DNA from: Pseudomonadota bacterium
GTDB taxonomy: Bacteria > Pseudomonadota > Gammaproteobacteria > Burkholderiales > SG8-39
Assembly: GCA_947455195.1 (NCBI GenBank)
Contig: CANGMI010000004.1
Span: forward strand, 372,001-436,000
DNA: 64,000 nt
Direction: 5' to 3'
In this document: positions 1 to 9,157 of the stretch, piece by piece
Position numbering within the stretch: position 1 is the stretch's first letter
Layout: each line of letters begins with the position of its first letter
Notes under the pieces: generated by a model
Databases searched by the model: none
Told to the model about the DNA's origin: nothing
What the model saw: only the letters and a program-made list of their open reading frames with translations
Made by a program: the position numbers and the translations under genes

Positions 1-552
1 GGTGTGCATCACGTTGTGGGCCCGGCGCAGGGCTTCCTTCACCACCGCCCCCGAGGGCAGGTTGTATTCCCATTTGGCGAACGGGCGCACGAGGCTCCCC
101 TGATCGAGGGGCTCCTGCACGAAATGCACATAGTCGTCACGCGACCCGGGCAACTCGCCGCTGGAGGTGAAGGGCGCCTTGCCAGCCATCAGCATCACCG
201 GTACGCGGGTGCGAAAGAGGTTGTGCATGCCCATGGCCGCATTGGCCGAGCCCACATCCACATGCACCATCACGCCCTGCCCACGCCCCGTGGCCAGAGC
301 GTAGCCGCCCGCCATGTGGATGGCGGTGTTCTCGTGCGGGCACAGGATCGGTTGCGGAAACGACAGGCCGGCGGCCTCCATCCGGGCCATCTCCTCGATG
401 ATCGGTGCGTGATCGGTACCAAAGTTGCAGAAGAGGTATTCCATCCCCATCGCATGGAGCCCGTCGAGCAGACAGCGTGCGGTGGTGTGGCGCCCGTTCG
501 TCAAAGGCATGCCGGGGGTGCGCTGGTTCATGGTCTCATCGTGCGTCATCAT
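1..552 (-). CDS. Thiamine-pyrophosphate-dependent enzyme (acetolactate synthase-like), N-terminal part
   Basis: This gene runs off the left edge; 184 codons are visible. The N-terminal half looks like the PYR domain of the ThDP enzyme family: it contains FGTDHAPIIEEM, then PHENTAIHMAGGYALATGRGQG (shown here only as landmark; the Glu in HEN is the conserved cofactor-activating Glu) and HVDVGSANAAMGMHN. The start ATG at 552 overlaps the stop of the upstream Bug receptor gene by ATGA, so the two are translationally coupled. Substrate cannot be told; pairing with a TctC-type receptor suggests decarboxylation or ligation of an imported organic acid (inference). Confidence 0.85.
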   Translation of the reverse strand, partial: MMTHDETMNQRTPGMPLTNGRHTTARCLLDGLHAMGMEYLFCNFGTDHAPIIEEMARMEAAGLSFPQPILCPHENTAIHMAGGYALATGRGQGVMVHVDVGSANAAMGMHNLFRTRVPVMLMAGKAPFTSSGELPGSRDDYVHFVQEPLDQGSLVRPFAKWEYNLPSGAVVKEALRRAHNVMHT

Positions 553-1562
553 GGGCTCCTCTTGATACCGGCGTCGCGTACAAACCGACCCCAGAAGGCG
601 AACTGCTGTTCGAGAAAGGCCCGGTACTGCTCGGGCGTGTCGCCGATCGGGGTCGTCCCCATGTCGGCCATGCGCTGGCGCATCGCCGGGTCACGCGCCA
701 TGTCCTGCACGATGGCCGAGATCCGGTACACGATGTCGGGCGAAGTCCCGACCGGTGCCAGTATGCCGTTCCAGGTTTCAACGACAAAGCCGGGCACCGC
801 ATCGTTCATCAGGGGCACATCGGGCATGGGCGCAAAGGCTGCGGCGCTGGTCACCCCCAGCGCCCGCAACTTGCCGGCACGCACCTGCGGAATGGCATCG
901 CTCGGGTTCGCAAAGGTAGCCTCTACCTCGGCGCTGAGTACGGCCGCAGTAGCGATCATTCCCCCCTTGTAGGGCACGATGGCCAACTCGATTTTCGCCA
1001 TCTGGTTGAACATGAGCGCGGACAACTCGATCAGCGAGCCCTGACCGGCTGTCGATATGTTGAGCTTGCCCGGCCGTGCCTTCGCCAGTGCGACGAGTTC
1101 GCGAACGCTCGCAGCCTGAACCGACGGATTGATGAGCAGCACCTGAGGATTGCTGTTCACGTTCGACACTGCAACAAAGTCGCGAATGGGGTGGTAGCCG
1201 GTCTTCTGCAGAAGCGGCGCGATCACCACCGGACCTCCGACCGCGAGAAGAAACGTGTAGCCATCGGGGGCCGCCTTCGCCACCGCTTCGGTGGCGATGG
1301 TGCCTCCTGCCCCAGCACGGTTCTCGACGACGACGGGCTGCCCCAGCACCTCCTGCATGCGTTGCGCCACGAGCCGCCCGCTGAGATCAGAACTGCCCCC
1401 CGCCTGGAAAGGCACGAGGATGCGTATCGGGCGCGAGGGCCAGATCTGTGCCTGGGCAAGGCCCGGGAACGCCCAGACGAAGACACTGACAGACGCAGCC
1501 AGAAAGGTTGCAAGGCGTTCTGCGGTTCGCACGATGTGCATCCTCACCCAGAGCAGGAACAT
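549..1562 (-). CDS. Bug/TctC family tripartite tricarboxylate transporter substrate-binding protein
   Basis: A 337-residue periplasmic receptor, the usual length for the Bug family that binds carboxylates or amides. A signal peptide occupies about residues 1-39 and ends at AQA before IWPSRPIRILVPFQAGG. The PFQAGGSSDLSGR loop, NRAGAGGTIATEAVAKA and the PYKGG motif are family landmarks. No TctA/TctB membrane partners are visible nearby, so it may be an orphan receptor. It is the first gene of a coupled pair with the ThDP enzyme (4-bp overlap). The ligand is unknown. Confidence 0.93.
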   Translation of the reverse strand: MFLLWVRMHIVRTAERLATFLAASVSVFVWAFPGLAQAQIWPSRPIRILVPFQAGGSSDLSGRLVAQRMQEVLGQPVVVENRAGAGGTIATEAVAKAAPDGYTFLLAVGGPVVIAPLLQKTGYHPIRDFVAVSNVNSNPQVLLINPSVQAASVRELVALAKARPGKLNISTAGQGSLIELSALMFNQMAKIELAIVPYKGGMIATAAVLSAEVEATFANPSDAIPQVRAGKLRALGVTSAAAFAPMPDVPLMNDAVPGFVVETWNGILAPVGTSPDIVYRISAIVQDMARDPAMRQRMADMGTTPIGDTPEQYRAFLEQQFAFWGRFVRDAGIKRSP

Positions 1563-1657
1563 GCTCGGCAGTATCGCACCTGCGGGTGTGAGGCGTTATC
1601 ATCCGGCCCCGCCCCCAGCATCGGGCCTGGCCAATCGGGTGGAAGCCTGGAGAACAT

Positions 1658-2392
1658 ATGCTTGGCGCAGTTGTCAGAAGTGCAGCACCGCGCGTCTTTG
1701 GCGGTCGTTGCGGTGCGATCATGGTCTGCAATCGCCAGTTCGCCACCACCGCCCTGCCGCGCATGGCCGCCTCACCGATCGGTCGGCTCGCAGCCGCTCC
1801 CGTTCGCGCTGCGGCATCCGGCGGCGGTGCGAGCGTCGCCGGACGGGTCGTCGCAGGCTTGGGCACAATCGTGGCGATCGGCAACACACTGTCAAATGCT
1901 GCCACGGCTGTCGATCACGTGGTCGACTACAGGGACGGCAACATCACGGGCTATCAGGCGGCCTTTGGCATCGGCGGTGCGTGCATGGGCATCGCGGGAT
2001 CGTGGACGCGGTCGACGATGTACGGGTTTGCCTACGCAGCCGGCGCGTTGAACTGCTTCGTGTTCAGACACGGCCTGGGCGGGCAAGACCTCGCCTCCCC
2101 GGACCGGCAAGTCTCGGCAGCCATTGATGTCAGCAATGCATTCTTCGGGGTTCTGGTCTCGGGCACCAGCGGTCTGCCGCAAATCGCCGGCACTGCCGTG
2201 GGTGCTGCCATCAATGCCAACTACAGTTCGACGGCCGGTCGCGCAGGCGATTGCCTGGCAGAACTCGGCGCCGAACTCGTCGTGAGCGCTCAGTGCACCC
2301 TCACCGAGGCCGCCAATCACCTCAGCGAGTTCGCCCGCGAATCGGTCCCTGATCTGGACAGGCTCGAGACCTACATGGCCATGACGGCATAG
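1658..2392 (+). CDS. Hypothetical Gly/Ala-rich protein
   Basis: A 244-residue open frame rich in Gly and Ala (for example ASGGGASVAGRVVAGLGT), with several mildly hydrophobic helix-like stretches that could be membrane-active or a secreted hydrophobic domain. I do not recognise a family. It stands alone between the divergent receptor gene and arsH, and no strong Shine-Dalgarno precedes the ATG. The protein composition (few Arg, balanced acidic residues) is more natural than the overlapping Arg-rich frames, which is why I keep it. Confidence 0.5.
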   Translation: MLGAVVRSAAPRVFGGRCGAIMVCNRQFATTALPRMAASPIGRLAAAPVRAAASGGGASVAGRVVAGLGTIVAIGNTLSNAATAVDHVVDYRDGNITGYQAAFGIGGACMGIAGSWTRSTMYGFAYAAGALNCFVFRHGLGGQDLASPDRQVSAAIDVSNAFFGVLVSGTSGLPQIAGTAVGAAINANYSSTAGRAGDCLAELGAELVVSAQCTLTEAANHLSEFARESVPDLDRLETYMAMTA

Positions 2393-2479
2393 GGCTGCAC
2401 GTTCGATATCCAATCAGCGCCAGGGAGCAATGGGGAGGCGTTCCTGACCCCGCGTCGGCTTTCAAGAGGAGTTCACGCC

Positions 2480-3202
2480 GTGTCGATCCCCGACCAGAGC
2501 CTGCCCCAGGTCGATAACGACCACTTTGATGCCTCGATTGCCGCTCGCTTCGCCGCGCGGGGGGCTTCGACCCACGCGCCGCGCTTTCTCCTGCTCTATG
2601 GGTCGCTGCGCGAACGCTCCTACAGCAGGCTGCTGACGCTCGAGGCGGCGCGCCTTCTGATCGCCATGGGTGGCGAAGTGCGTATCTTCGATCCTGCAGG
2701 ACTGCCCCTGCCCGACGCAGCCCCCGACACTCACCCGAAGGTGCAGGAATTGCGCGCTTCGGCCGCCTGGGCCGAAGGCATGGTCTGGACATCGCCCGAG
2801 CGCCACGGCGCAATGAGCGGCATCATGAAGGCCCAGATCGACTGGATACCGCTCAGCATGGGTGCCGCAAGACCCACGCAAGGCAAGACCCTCGCGGTGA
2901 TGGAGGTGTCGGGTGGCTCGCAATCGTTCAACGCGGTGAACCAGTTGCGAGTGCTCGGGCGCTGGATGCGGATGATCACGATTCCCAACCAATCGTCGGT
3001 GGCCAAGGCGTTCCTCGAGTTCGACGAGGCCGGACGCATGAAGCCCTCGTCCTACTACGATCGGGTGGTCGACGTGATGGAGGAACTGATCAAGTTCACC
3101 TTGCTCACCCGTGACCTGGCGCCGTATCTGGTCGAGCGTTACAGCGAACGAAAGGAAAGCGCTGCCGACCTGTCGAAGCGGGTGAACCAGCGCTCGATCT
3201 GA
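2480..3202 (+). CDS. arsH: ArsH-type NADPH-dependent FMN reductase
   Basis: A 240-residue flavodoxin-like reductase. The N-terminal segment [19 protein letters not shown] is the FMN-phosphate-binding motif diagnostic of ArsH, followed by [18 protein letters not shown] and the [19 protein letters not shown] region. Known ArsH proteins oxidise organoarsenicals or act as quinone and azo reductases in the cytosol. The start is GTG, chosen because GAGGAG lies 8-9 bases upstream and the GSLRERS motif then sits at the usual distance. No arsR, arsB or arsC is adjacent, so an arsenic role is not shown by context. Confidence 0.92.
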   Translation: MSIPDQSLPQVDNDHFDASIAARFAARGASTHAPRFLLLYGSLRERSYSRLLTLEAARLLIAMGGEVRIFDPAGLPLPDAAPDTHPKVQELRASAAWAEGMVWTSPERHGAMSGIMKAQIDWIPLSMGAARPTQGKTLAVMEVSGGSQSFNAVNQLRVLGRWMRMITIPNQSSVAKAFLEFDEAGRMKPSSYYDRVVDVMEELIKFTLLTRDLAPYLVERYSERKESAADLSKRVNQRSI

Positions 3203-3268
3203 CTGGGCGGCACCAACAAGCGGCAGGTCTTGCCTGTTGCCCCCACACCCATCTGACAGGATCCGACC

Positions 3269-4306
3269 ATGCCGCAAACGCCCACCCGTCGAAGTCGCCA
3301 TCCCCATCCTGCTCGCGGGATTGCAAGCCTCCCGATCGCGAGCCTCGCGGTCGTCATCGGCCTCGGGTCGCTCGGCACTCACACGAGTGCCCAGGCGCAA
3401 GCCCCCGCCTGGCCCGTGAAGGGCATCCGGCTCATCGTGCCCTTCCCCCCAGCCGGCGGCACCGACATCGTCGCCCGCACGATGGCTCCCCACCTCTCGG
3501 CTGCGCTTGGGCAGACGGTCACCATCGACAACAAGCCCGGCGCAGGCGGCACCATCGGCACCGACATTGTCGCCAAGGCCAGTCCGGACGGCTACACCCT
3601 GCTCATGGCCACGAGCAGCACCCATGCGGTGGCGCCGAATCTCAATCCGAAGCTGCCCTACGATCCGGTGCGCGACTTTGCGCCGGTGATGAACGTGAAC
3701 ATCGGCCCCAACATTCTCGTGGTGACAGCCGGGCTGCCCGTGCATTCGGTGCGCGAACTGATCGCGCTGGCAAGGAGCAGGCCGGGCAAGCTCACCTTTG
3801 CCTCATCGGGCACTGGCACCGTCTATCACCTGAGCGGCGAGATGTTCAAGAGCATGGCCAATCTGGAGATCGTCCATGTGCCCTACAAGGGCAGCGGCCT
3901 TGCCTTCTCCGATCTCATCAGCGGCGAGGTGTCCATGATGTTCGATGCCACGACCTCGGTGATGCCACACGTGAAGTCGGGCAAGCTGCGCGCGCTGGCC
4001 ATCACCTCGACACGACGCAACCCCACGCTGCCCGAGATTCCCACAATGATCGAGGCTGGCGTTCCGGGATACGAGTCGACCCTTTGGATCGGTCTCTTCG
4101 CACCGGCTGGCACGGCACGCGCCATCGTCACACGCATCAACGCCGAGGCCAATCAGGTCGTGCGCCGCCCAGACGTCCGAGAGGCCTTCGCGCAGCAGGG
4201 TACCGAGTCAGTCGGTGGCAGTCCCGAGGCCTTCGCGGCTCAGATCCAGGCCGATATCGTCCGCTGGGGCAAGGTTATCCGCGACGCTGGCGTGCAGATG
4301 GAGTGA
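3269..4306 (+). CDS. Bug/TctC family tripartite tricarboxylate transporter substrate-binding protein
   Basis: A 345-residue periplasmic receptor. After an Arg-rich start and hydrophobic stretch, the signal peptide appears to end at SAQA just before PAWPVKGIRLIVPFPPAGG. The canonical PFPPAGGTDIVAR ligand loop, NKPGAGGTIGTDIVAKASPDG and VPYKGSG are all present. It lies 66 bp after arsH in the same direction. No TctAB permease is seen. Paralogous to the receptors at 549-1562 and 5158-6243; ligand unknown. Confidence 0.93.
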   Translation: MPQTPTRRSRHPHPARGIASLPIASLAVVIGLGSLGTHTSAQAQAPAWPVKGIRLIVPFPPAGGTDIVARTMAPHLSAALGQTVTIDNKPGAGGTIGTDIVAKASPDGYTLLMATSSTHAVAPNLNPKLPYDPVRDFAPVMNVNIGPNILVVTAGLPVHSVRELIALARSRPGKLTFASSGTGTVYHLSGEMFKSMANLEIVHVPYKGSGLAFSDLISGEVSMMFDATTSVMPHVKSGKLRALAITSTRRNPTLPEIPTMIEAGVPGYESTLWIGLFAPAGTARAIVTRINAEANQVVRRPDVREAFAQQGTESVGGSPEAFAAQIQADIVRWGKVIRDAGVQME

Positions 4307-4390
4307 CAGTCATCCCGGGACGTGATGGCGAGAAGCCGACAAGACCTCATTCCACATCCCTGCCCCCCGCATCCCTCTCGAGGACGCAAC

Positions 4391-4981
4391 ATGGCACCAA
4401 GAACCCTGCTCGTGCTGGCGATCGGACTGGGGCTTTCCCTCCCGGTCGTCGCACAGCACAAACACGGCATGCCCCTGCCCTATGCAGGGATGCAGAATCG
4501 CACCATCAAGTCGCTGTCCGATAGCGATATCGAGGAGTTGAAACGTGGCGGGGGCTGGGGACTGGCTCTGCCTGCCGAACTGAACGGCATGCCCGGTCCG
4601 GCACACCTGCTCGACCTTGGAAGCCAGATACCGCTTGAGACGGCGCAGATACCCAGGATCGAGGCGCTTGTCGATGAAATGCGCAAGGCAGCAATCCCGG
4701 CCGGTGCGCGCCTTGTCGAAGCCGAGACTGCGATCGAAGCGGCCTTTGCCAGCGGCAGCATCGACGAAAAGTCATTGCGCCAATTGCTCGCAGATGCCGA
4801 GTCGGCGAGAACCGAACTTCGGTTCATTCATCTGTCACAACACTACAAGGCCACAAAGCTCCTGAGGCCGGAACAGATCAGGCGTTACAACGTCCTGCGC
4901 GGATACACCGAGGATCCCTGCAGGCATATCCCGGCAGGACACAATCCCGAAATGTATCGACACCACATGGGGTGCAACTGA
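4391..4981 (+). CDS. Spy/CpxP-like periplasmic protein (tentative)
   Basis: A 196-residue secreted protein. The start at 4391 is preferred over the upstream in-frame ATG at 4322 because GAGGAC precedes it and the product then opens with a clean signal peptide ending at VVAQ. The mature part is helical and His/Met-rich at its ends (QHKHGM, MYRHHMGC), with a segment LRPEQIRRYNVLRGY that resembles the LTxxQ motif of Spy/CpxP periplasmic chaperones and metal sensors. His/Met richness would suit a copper or nickel link; that is inference. Confidence 0.7.
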   Translation: MAPRTLLVLAIGLGLSLPVVAQHKHGMPLPYAGMQNRTIKSLSDSDIEELKRGGGWGLALPAELNGMPGPAHLLDLGSQIPLETAQIPRIEALVDEMRKAAIPAGARLVEAETAIEAAFASGSIDEKSLRQLLADAESARTELRFIHLSQHYKATKLLRPEQIRRYNVLRGYTEDPCRHIPAGHNPEMYRHHMGCN

Positions 4982-5029
4982 CTGATCGAGGAGCGACGGG
5001 GTCAAGGCCTCATCGGGTCATCCCTCATC

Positions 5030-5044
5030 GGGTCAGGTCTTGCC
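5030..5044 (+). repeat. REP-like half element GGGTCAGGTCTTGCC
   Basis: A single arm of the dispersed palindromic repeat also seen at 8359, 10896 and 22134. It follows two looser copies of the word CATCGGGTCA just upstream (about 5010-5030). It sits in the leader between the Spy-like gene and the third Bug receptor. Confidence 0.6.
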
Positions 5045-5157
5045 CTCATGGGGATGCACAGTCGTGGCGCGACAACACGAAATTGGGCACACTCGACCCA
5101 GCGATCGGATGCCGAGTCGAGCAGATCGTTCAAGAAACACCATCGGGAGACATCGCC

Positions 5158-6243
5158 ATGGATCGTCGTATGCTGTTCGGTCACCTTGTCCGATCCAGGA
5201 CGAGCGTCGAGGGATCATCCCGAAGCAGGCAGACAGGTCGGTTCGCTTCGCGACTTCGCAGCGTTGGCTTCGCTGCCATCGTCTGCTCAGCGCTGCCGTG
5301 CTCGATCGCCATCGCGCAATCAGGCAACGCTTCGTCGAGCGCCTGGCCGATCAAACCCATACGAATCGTCATATCGTTCGCAGCAGGTGGTGCCACCGAC
5401 TCGGTGGCACGCGCCATCAGCCCGAAGCTCTCCGAGTATCTCGGGCAGCCACTGGTCCTCGACAACCGCGTCGGTGCCGGCGGAGCCATCGCCACTGATA
5501 TCGCGGCCAAGGCCGAACCCGATGGCTACACGCTGATGTTCACCTCGGGGCCGCCTCACAACACCTTTCCATTCTTCATTCGCAACCCACCCTTCGACGT
5601 ATTGAAGGACTTCACCCCGATCATGATCGTCGGCACGGCACCGCAAGGCATTGCCGTGGCAGCCTCGCTACCGGTCAACTCGCTGGCCGAACTGATCCAT
5701 TACGGGCGTCGCAACCCCGGCAAGCTCGCCTACGGCACGGCGGGCAATGGCAGCGTCCAGCACCTGGCCGGCGTCATGCTCAATCGCGCCGCGCAGATCG
5801 ACATGGTGCACATCCCCTACAAGGGCGGCAGCCCGGCATTGAACGACCTGTTGGGTGGTCAGATCCCGGTCGGCATCTTCATCCTGTCCACGGTAGCCCC
5901 TCACGCCAAGGCAGGAAAGGTGAAGTTGCTGGCCGTGCTCGATGCACAGCGGGCACGCACGGCGCCGGATATACCGACCGTTACCGAAGCCGGTCTGGCC
6001 GGATTCTCCGTGCCGGAAACCTGGATCGGCATGGTCGGCCCAGCGCATCTGCCAGCACCGATCGTGCGGCAGTTGCATGCCGGACTGCTCAAGGCCGTCG
6101 CCGACCCCGAGGTTCGATCGAGACTCGAGTTGGCAGGATTCGAGGTCAAGTCCGGAACGCCCGAAGAATTCAGTGACCTCATGGTTCGTAGCGTCGAGAT
6201 CTATCGGCGCATCACGGCAGAGGCGGGCATCAAGCCCGAGTAG
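5158..6243 (+). CDS. Bug/TctC family tripartite tricarboxylate transporter substrate-binding protein
   Basis: A 361-residue receptor when started at the ATG at 5158, which has GGGAGA upstream; the open frame reaches back to 4972 but that extension has no leader character. A long basic leader is followed by a hydrophobic signal core and AIAQ. The mature part has WPIKPIRIVISFAAGGATDSVAR, NRVGAGGAIATDIAAKAEPDG and IPYKGGSPALNDLL, all Bug landmarks. The third receptor paralogue in 6.3 kb, placed upstream of an SDR and a dioxygenase, so a role in uptake of an unusual organic acid is plausible but not shown. Confidence 0.93.
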   Translation: MDRRMLFGHLVRSRTSVEGSSRSRQTGRFASRLRSVGFAAIVCSALPCSIAIAQSGNASSSAWPIKPIRIVISFAAGGATDSVARAISPKLSEYLGQPLVLDNRVGAGGAIATDIAAKAEPDGYTLMFTSGPPHNTFPFFIRNPPFDVLKDFTPIMIVGTAPQGIAVAASLPVNSLAELIHYGRRNPGKLAYGTAGNGSVQHLAGVMLNRAAQIDMVHIPYKGGSPALNDLLGGQIPVGIFILSTVAPHAKAGKVKLLAVLDAQRARTAPDIPTVTEAGLAGFSVPETWIGMVGPAHLPAPIVRQLHAGLLKAVADPEVRSRLELAGFEVKSGTPEEFSDLMVRSVEIYRRITAEAGIKPE

Positions 6244-6326
6244 CCGACGCGGTACCACTCGCAGGTCAACCTGCAGCGCTCACGAGGGCGCGCCCTCCTG
6301 AAGCCCTCGCCCCGTCTGATGGAAGG

Positions 6327-7154
6327 ATGACCATGAACGACCCTACCTGCAATGCACGCTCGGTCCTGATGACCGGAGCAGCGCGCGGCCTTGGCCGGGC
6401 GATGACGCTTGCTCTCGCTCGAGCCGGCGTTCGAGTGGGTGCCATTGACCTGACCGAGAGCGCCAGCGAGATGTCATCCCTGATGGCCGAAGCTGCCGGG
6501 AGTGGTGTCGGCGAAAACATTGCCGCATTGGCAGGCGACATCACTCAAGCCGAGGACTGCCAGCGAATCGTCGAACAGGCGCTCGAGCGATTTGGCTCGA
6601 TTCATGGCCTCGTCAACAACGCCGGGCGGGGCATGCAGGACATCGGCGCCGTGCTGGTGGGCCAGCGCAAGAAATTCTTCGAGGTTGACGTGCCTGTATG
6701 GCGTGGGGTCATCGACACCAACATCAACGGGCCCTTCGTGATGGCGCGCGCCGTTGCGCCGATTCTTGTGGCACAAGGCTGGGGCCGCATCGTCAACATC
6801 GTCACCAGCTACACCACGATGCAGGCGGTCGGATTCTCACCCTACGGACCCACCAAGGCTGCCCTGGAAGCCGCAACGGTCATCTGGTCCAAGGACCTCG
6901 AGGGTACGGGTGTGACGGTGAACGCACTCCTGCCCGGACGCGCAGCCAATACACGCATGATCCCGCAGTCGGAAGCCGTCGACCGGGCAAACCTGGTACA
7001 ACCCGAAGCGATGGGCCCGCCCATCGTCTGGCTGATGTCTGATGCCGCAAACGACATCACCGGCAAACGATTCATCGCGCAAGGGTGGCAGCTTGCCGCA
7101 GGGCAGACACCCGAGAATTCCGACTCGTTCGCGTCGGCTGGCTTCAAGGCCTGA
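6327..7154 (+). CDS. SDR-family NAD(P)-dependent oxidoreductase
   Basis: A 275-residue classical short-chain dehydrogenase. Landmarks: the Rossmann motif TGAARGLGRA near the N-terminus, DI and NNAGRG in the middle, catalytic Ser in NIVTSYTT and the YGPTK active-site Tyr/Lys. An acidic residue after beta-2 (AIDL) suggests NAD(H) over NADP(H). A GGAAGG Shine-Dalgarno precedes ATG 6327; ATG 6333 is an alternative. Substrate unknown. It follows the Bug receptor by 83 bp and may be co-transcribed with it. Confidence 0.93.
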   Translation: MTMNDPTCNARSVLMTGAARGLGRAMTLALARAGVRVGAIDLTESASEMSSLMAEAAGSGVGENIAALAGDITQAEDCQRIVEQALERFGSIHGLVNNAGRGMQDIGAVLVGQRKKFFEVDVPVWRGVIDTNINGPFVMARAVAPILVAQGWGRIVNIVTSYTTMQAVGFSPYGPTKAALEAATVIWSKDLEGTGVTVNALLPGRAANTRMIPQSEAVDRANLVQPEAMGPPIVWLMSDAANDITGKRFIAQGWQLAAGQTPENSDSFASAGFKA

Positions 7155-7207
7155 GGCAAGGCGAGGCCTCGGCAAGCCTCGCGTAACTGAATCGGCAGAG
7201 GACAGCC

Positions 7208-8227
7208 CTAGGCGGTCTCCTGCTGGCGCGCAATCTTCGAGAGCAGGTAATCGCGGGTTCGTATCGGCGCGTGACGCGCCCCCTCGTCACCCCCACACGT
7301 GGACAGGCACTCGATCTGCGCGTCGTAGTTCGGGTGAAAGAAGTAGATCAGCGATTGACGACGACTATCCATGGCCTTGTCACGAGGCGGGTTGGTTACG
7401 CGGTGCAGGTTGGAGACCCACCGGTCGTTCGACCAGCGCGCCATCAGGTCGCCCAGATTGATGATGAAGGTGCCTGGAATCATGGGCGCGGCCAGCCACT
7501 GCCCATCCTTGCCCAGCACCTCGAGGCCCCCGGGCTTGTCCTCGCTTTTCAGGATGGTCAGCGCGCCGTAGTCGGTATGCGAGCCACACCGCAACTGATT
7601 GTCGACCGGCGCCTGCGCCTGATCGGGGTAGTTGGTCACTGCCATCACCGACATGTGCTTGTCGAGCTTGCGGTCAAACCAGTCTTCGGGCAGATCCAGC
7701 GCCAGCGCGAACAGGCGCATGAGACTCCAGGACAACTGCTCCATGGCGTTGTAATACTCGAGCCATGTCGACCTGAACTCGGGGATCTCCACGGGCCAGA
7801 CATTCGGCGAGAACACTCGCCGCCCCTCGTCACAGCCGTAATAGGGGTCGGCCGGATCGCACGCCTCGCGGGACATCGTGTACATCTCTCGATAGTCAGG
7901 GGCCGTCTTGCGCTCGCCGGTGGTGTTTCCGGCAGCCAGTCCACCCATCGCGATATAGCCTCGATAGATGACCGGATGGGTCGCGTAGCGCTGCTTGATC
8001 TCGTCGGGCAGATCGTAGAAGGCGCGCGAGACCCGATGGGCTCGTTCGATCAGGGACTCGGAAACGCCATGACCCGAAATCACCAGAAAGCCGACGGTAC
8101 GCCAGGCGTGGTCGATCTGATCTGCAACGGCCTTGCGCTGCTGGGCAGAACCTGTCCGGCACGCGGATATGTCAATGACCGGAATGGTGGGCTGGCCAGC
8201 CGCCGAGCCCGTCTGAGCGTCACTCAT
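7208..8227 (-). CDS. Isopenicillin N synthase-like 2-oxoglutarate/Fe(II) oxygenase
   Basis: A 339-residue member of the IPNS/2OG-Fe(II) oxygenase family. The N-terminal DIOX_N part begins IPVIDISA, and the C-terminal jelly-roll carries the facial triad in HTDYGALTIL (His, Asp) and NLHRVTNP (distal His), then the RQSLIYFF segment with the Arg-x-Ser that binds the co-substrate. The ATG at 8227 is preceded by GGAGAC. Family members hydroxylate, desaturate or cyclise small molecules; substrate here is unknown. Convergent with the SDR gene. Confidence 0.92.
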   Translation of the reverse strand: MSDAQTGSAAGQPTIPVIDISACRTGSAQQRKAVADQIDHAWRTVGFLVISGHGVSESLIERAHRVSRAFYDLPDEIKQRYATHPVIYRGYIAMGGLAAGNTTGERKTAPDYREMYTMSREACDPADPYYGCDEGRRVFSPNVWPVEIPEFRSTWLEYYNAMEQLSWSLMRLFALALDLPEDWFDRKLDKHMSVMAVTNYPDQAQAPVDNQLRCGSHTDYGALTILKSEDKPGGLEVLGKDGQWLAAPMIPGTFIINLGDLMARWSNDRWVSNLHRVTNPPRDKAMDSRRQSLIYFFHPNYDAQIECLSTCGGDEGARHAPIRTRDYLLSKIARQQETA

Positions 8228-8358
8228 GGATGTCTCCTCTCGCCAGCTTCGGCAAGCGTTCGGTCTTCGCCGCCGCTGCCAAGCTTCGCGCCGAGTATAC
8301 GCGCCCGTCCGGGAGGTTCCGTGGGGGTCATCTTCGGGGTCACATCTTCCACATCTTC

Positions 8359-8389
8359 GGGGTCAGGTCTTGCCGCAAGACCTGACCCC
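8359..8389. repeat. REP-like palindrome, 15-bp perfect arms
   Basis: GGGGTCAGGTCTTGC at 8359-8373 and its exact reverse complement at 8375-8389 are separated by one base. Two looser TCTTCGGGGTCA copies precede it (about 8330-8360). It lies between the divergently spaced dioxygenase start and the end of the secreted-protein operon. The same word recurs at 5030, 10896 and 22134. The hairpin could also stop transcripts, though no T-tract follows. Confidence 0.8.
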
Positions 8390-8449
8390 ACTTCGTAGCC
8401 CCTGTTTGGTGATGCCCCCCTTTGCATCACCCCAGCCCCAATCACGCAG

Positions 8450-9157
8450 CTAGTAGACCATTCCCGTCTTTGCAGCGTTCCATCCCCATTTGTAGGGTTT
8501 GGGGTAGCAGATTCGCTGGAACGCACCGGTGGCTGTCTCCCACAGGAACTCGCTCCACGTGCCTCCGCCGGTCGTGACAAAAGTCGATCCTGACTGATAG
8601 ATGTCCACACACTCGTAAATGAGCGCGCCACCGCCGATTGCAGCGCCGGCCCCACCGATACCCCAGCAGGCCAGTTCAACGGCCGTGACACCTGTCGCGA
8701 CTGTGGCAGTCGTCAGCGCGGTCTCGGCAGCCGTGGCCCTGACCACCAGTTTGGCCAGATAGTCCTTGGCGGCCTGGGCCTCGAGCACCGAGAGGAGGAA
8801 TTCGGTCTGCCACTTGCTGATCACCTTGGCCGGTGCCCCGCTTCGCTGCAAGTAGGTGAGGTACTTGCCGATCTGCTCGGACTTCGCCACGAGCTGCATT
8901 ACGAGGGCCCGCTGCGCAGCCAACGCTTCGATGGCCAGCCTGTAAGCGTCGTAGAGCGCCTGAAGATCCGGCGCCGCTACCGCGAGCAACGCCGGCGGCG
9001 GTTCAGGCGAGCAGGCTGAAGCAGTCCGGGCTTCGGCACTCACCCCGAGGCTGAGACCGGCAGCAAGAACTGCCAGCAGCGTCACACGAGCACTGAAGCG
9101 ACCCAGCACGGTCGAACGAACAATGCGGGGAGCGTCGATTGGCCGGGCAACTTTCAT
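8450..9157 (-). CDS. Secreted protein of unknown function (third gene of operon)
   Basis: A 235-residue protein that I do not recognise. With the start at 9157 it opens with a basic leader and a signal peptide ending near VSAEA. The mature part begins with a Cys/Pro stretch, then a predicted helical region (about residues 45-120, LQALYDAYRLAIEAL and AAKDYLAKLVVRATA), a Gly/Ala-rich hydrophobic segment with two Cys, and an aromatic-rich tail (KPYKWGWNAAK). Its ATG overlaps the stop of the preceding gene by ATGA, so it is translationally coupled to 9154-9834. Confidence 0.75.
   Translation of the reverse strand: MKVARPIDAPRIVRSTVLGRFSARVTLLAVLAAGLSLGVSAEARTASACSPEPPPALLAVAAPDLQALYDAYRLAIEALAAQRALVMQLVAKSEQIGKYLTYLQRSGAPAKVISKWQTEFLLSVLEAQAAKDYLAKLVVRATAAETALTTATVATGVTAVELACWGIGGAGAAIGGGALIYECVDIYQSGSTFVTTGGGTWSEFLWETATGAFQRICYPKPYKWGWNAAKTGMVY

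Noticed and set aside
405-2051. Long plus-strand open frame (548 codons) across the Bug receptor gene
   Set aside because: Arg/His-rich product typical of an antisense frame in GC-rich DNA; the minus-strand Bug receptor explains the region.
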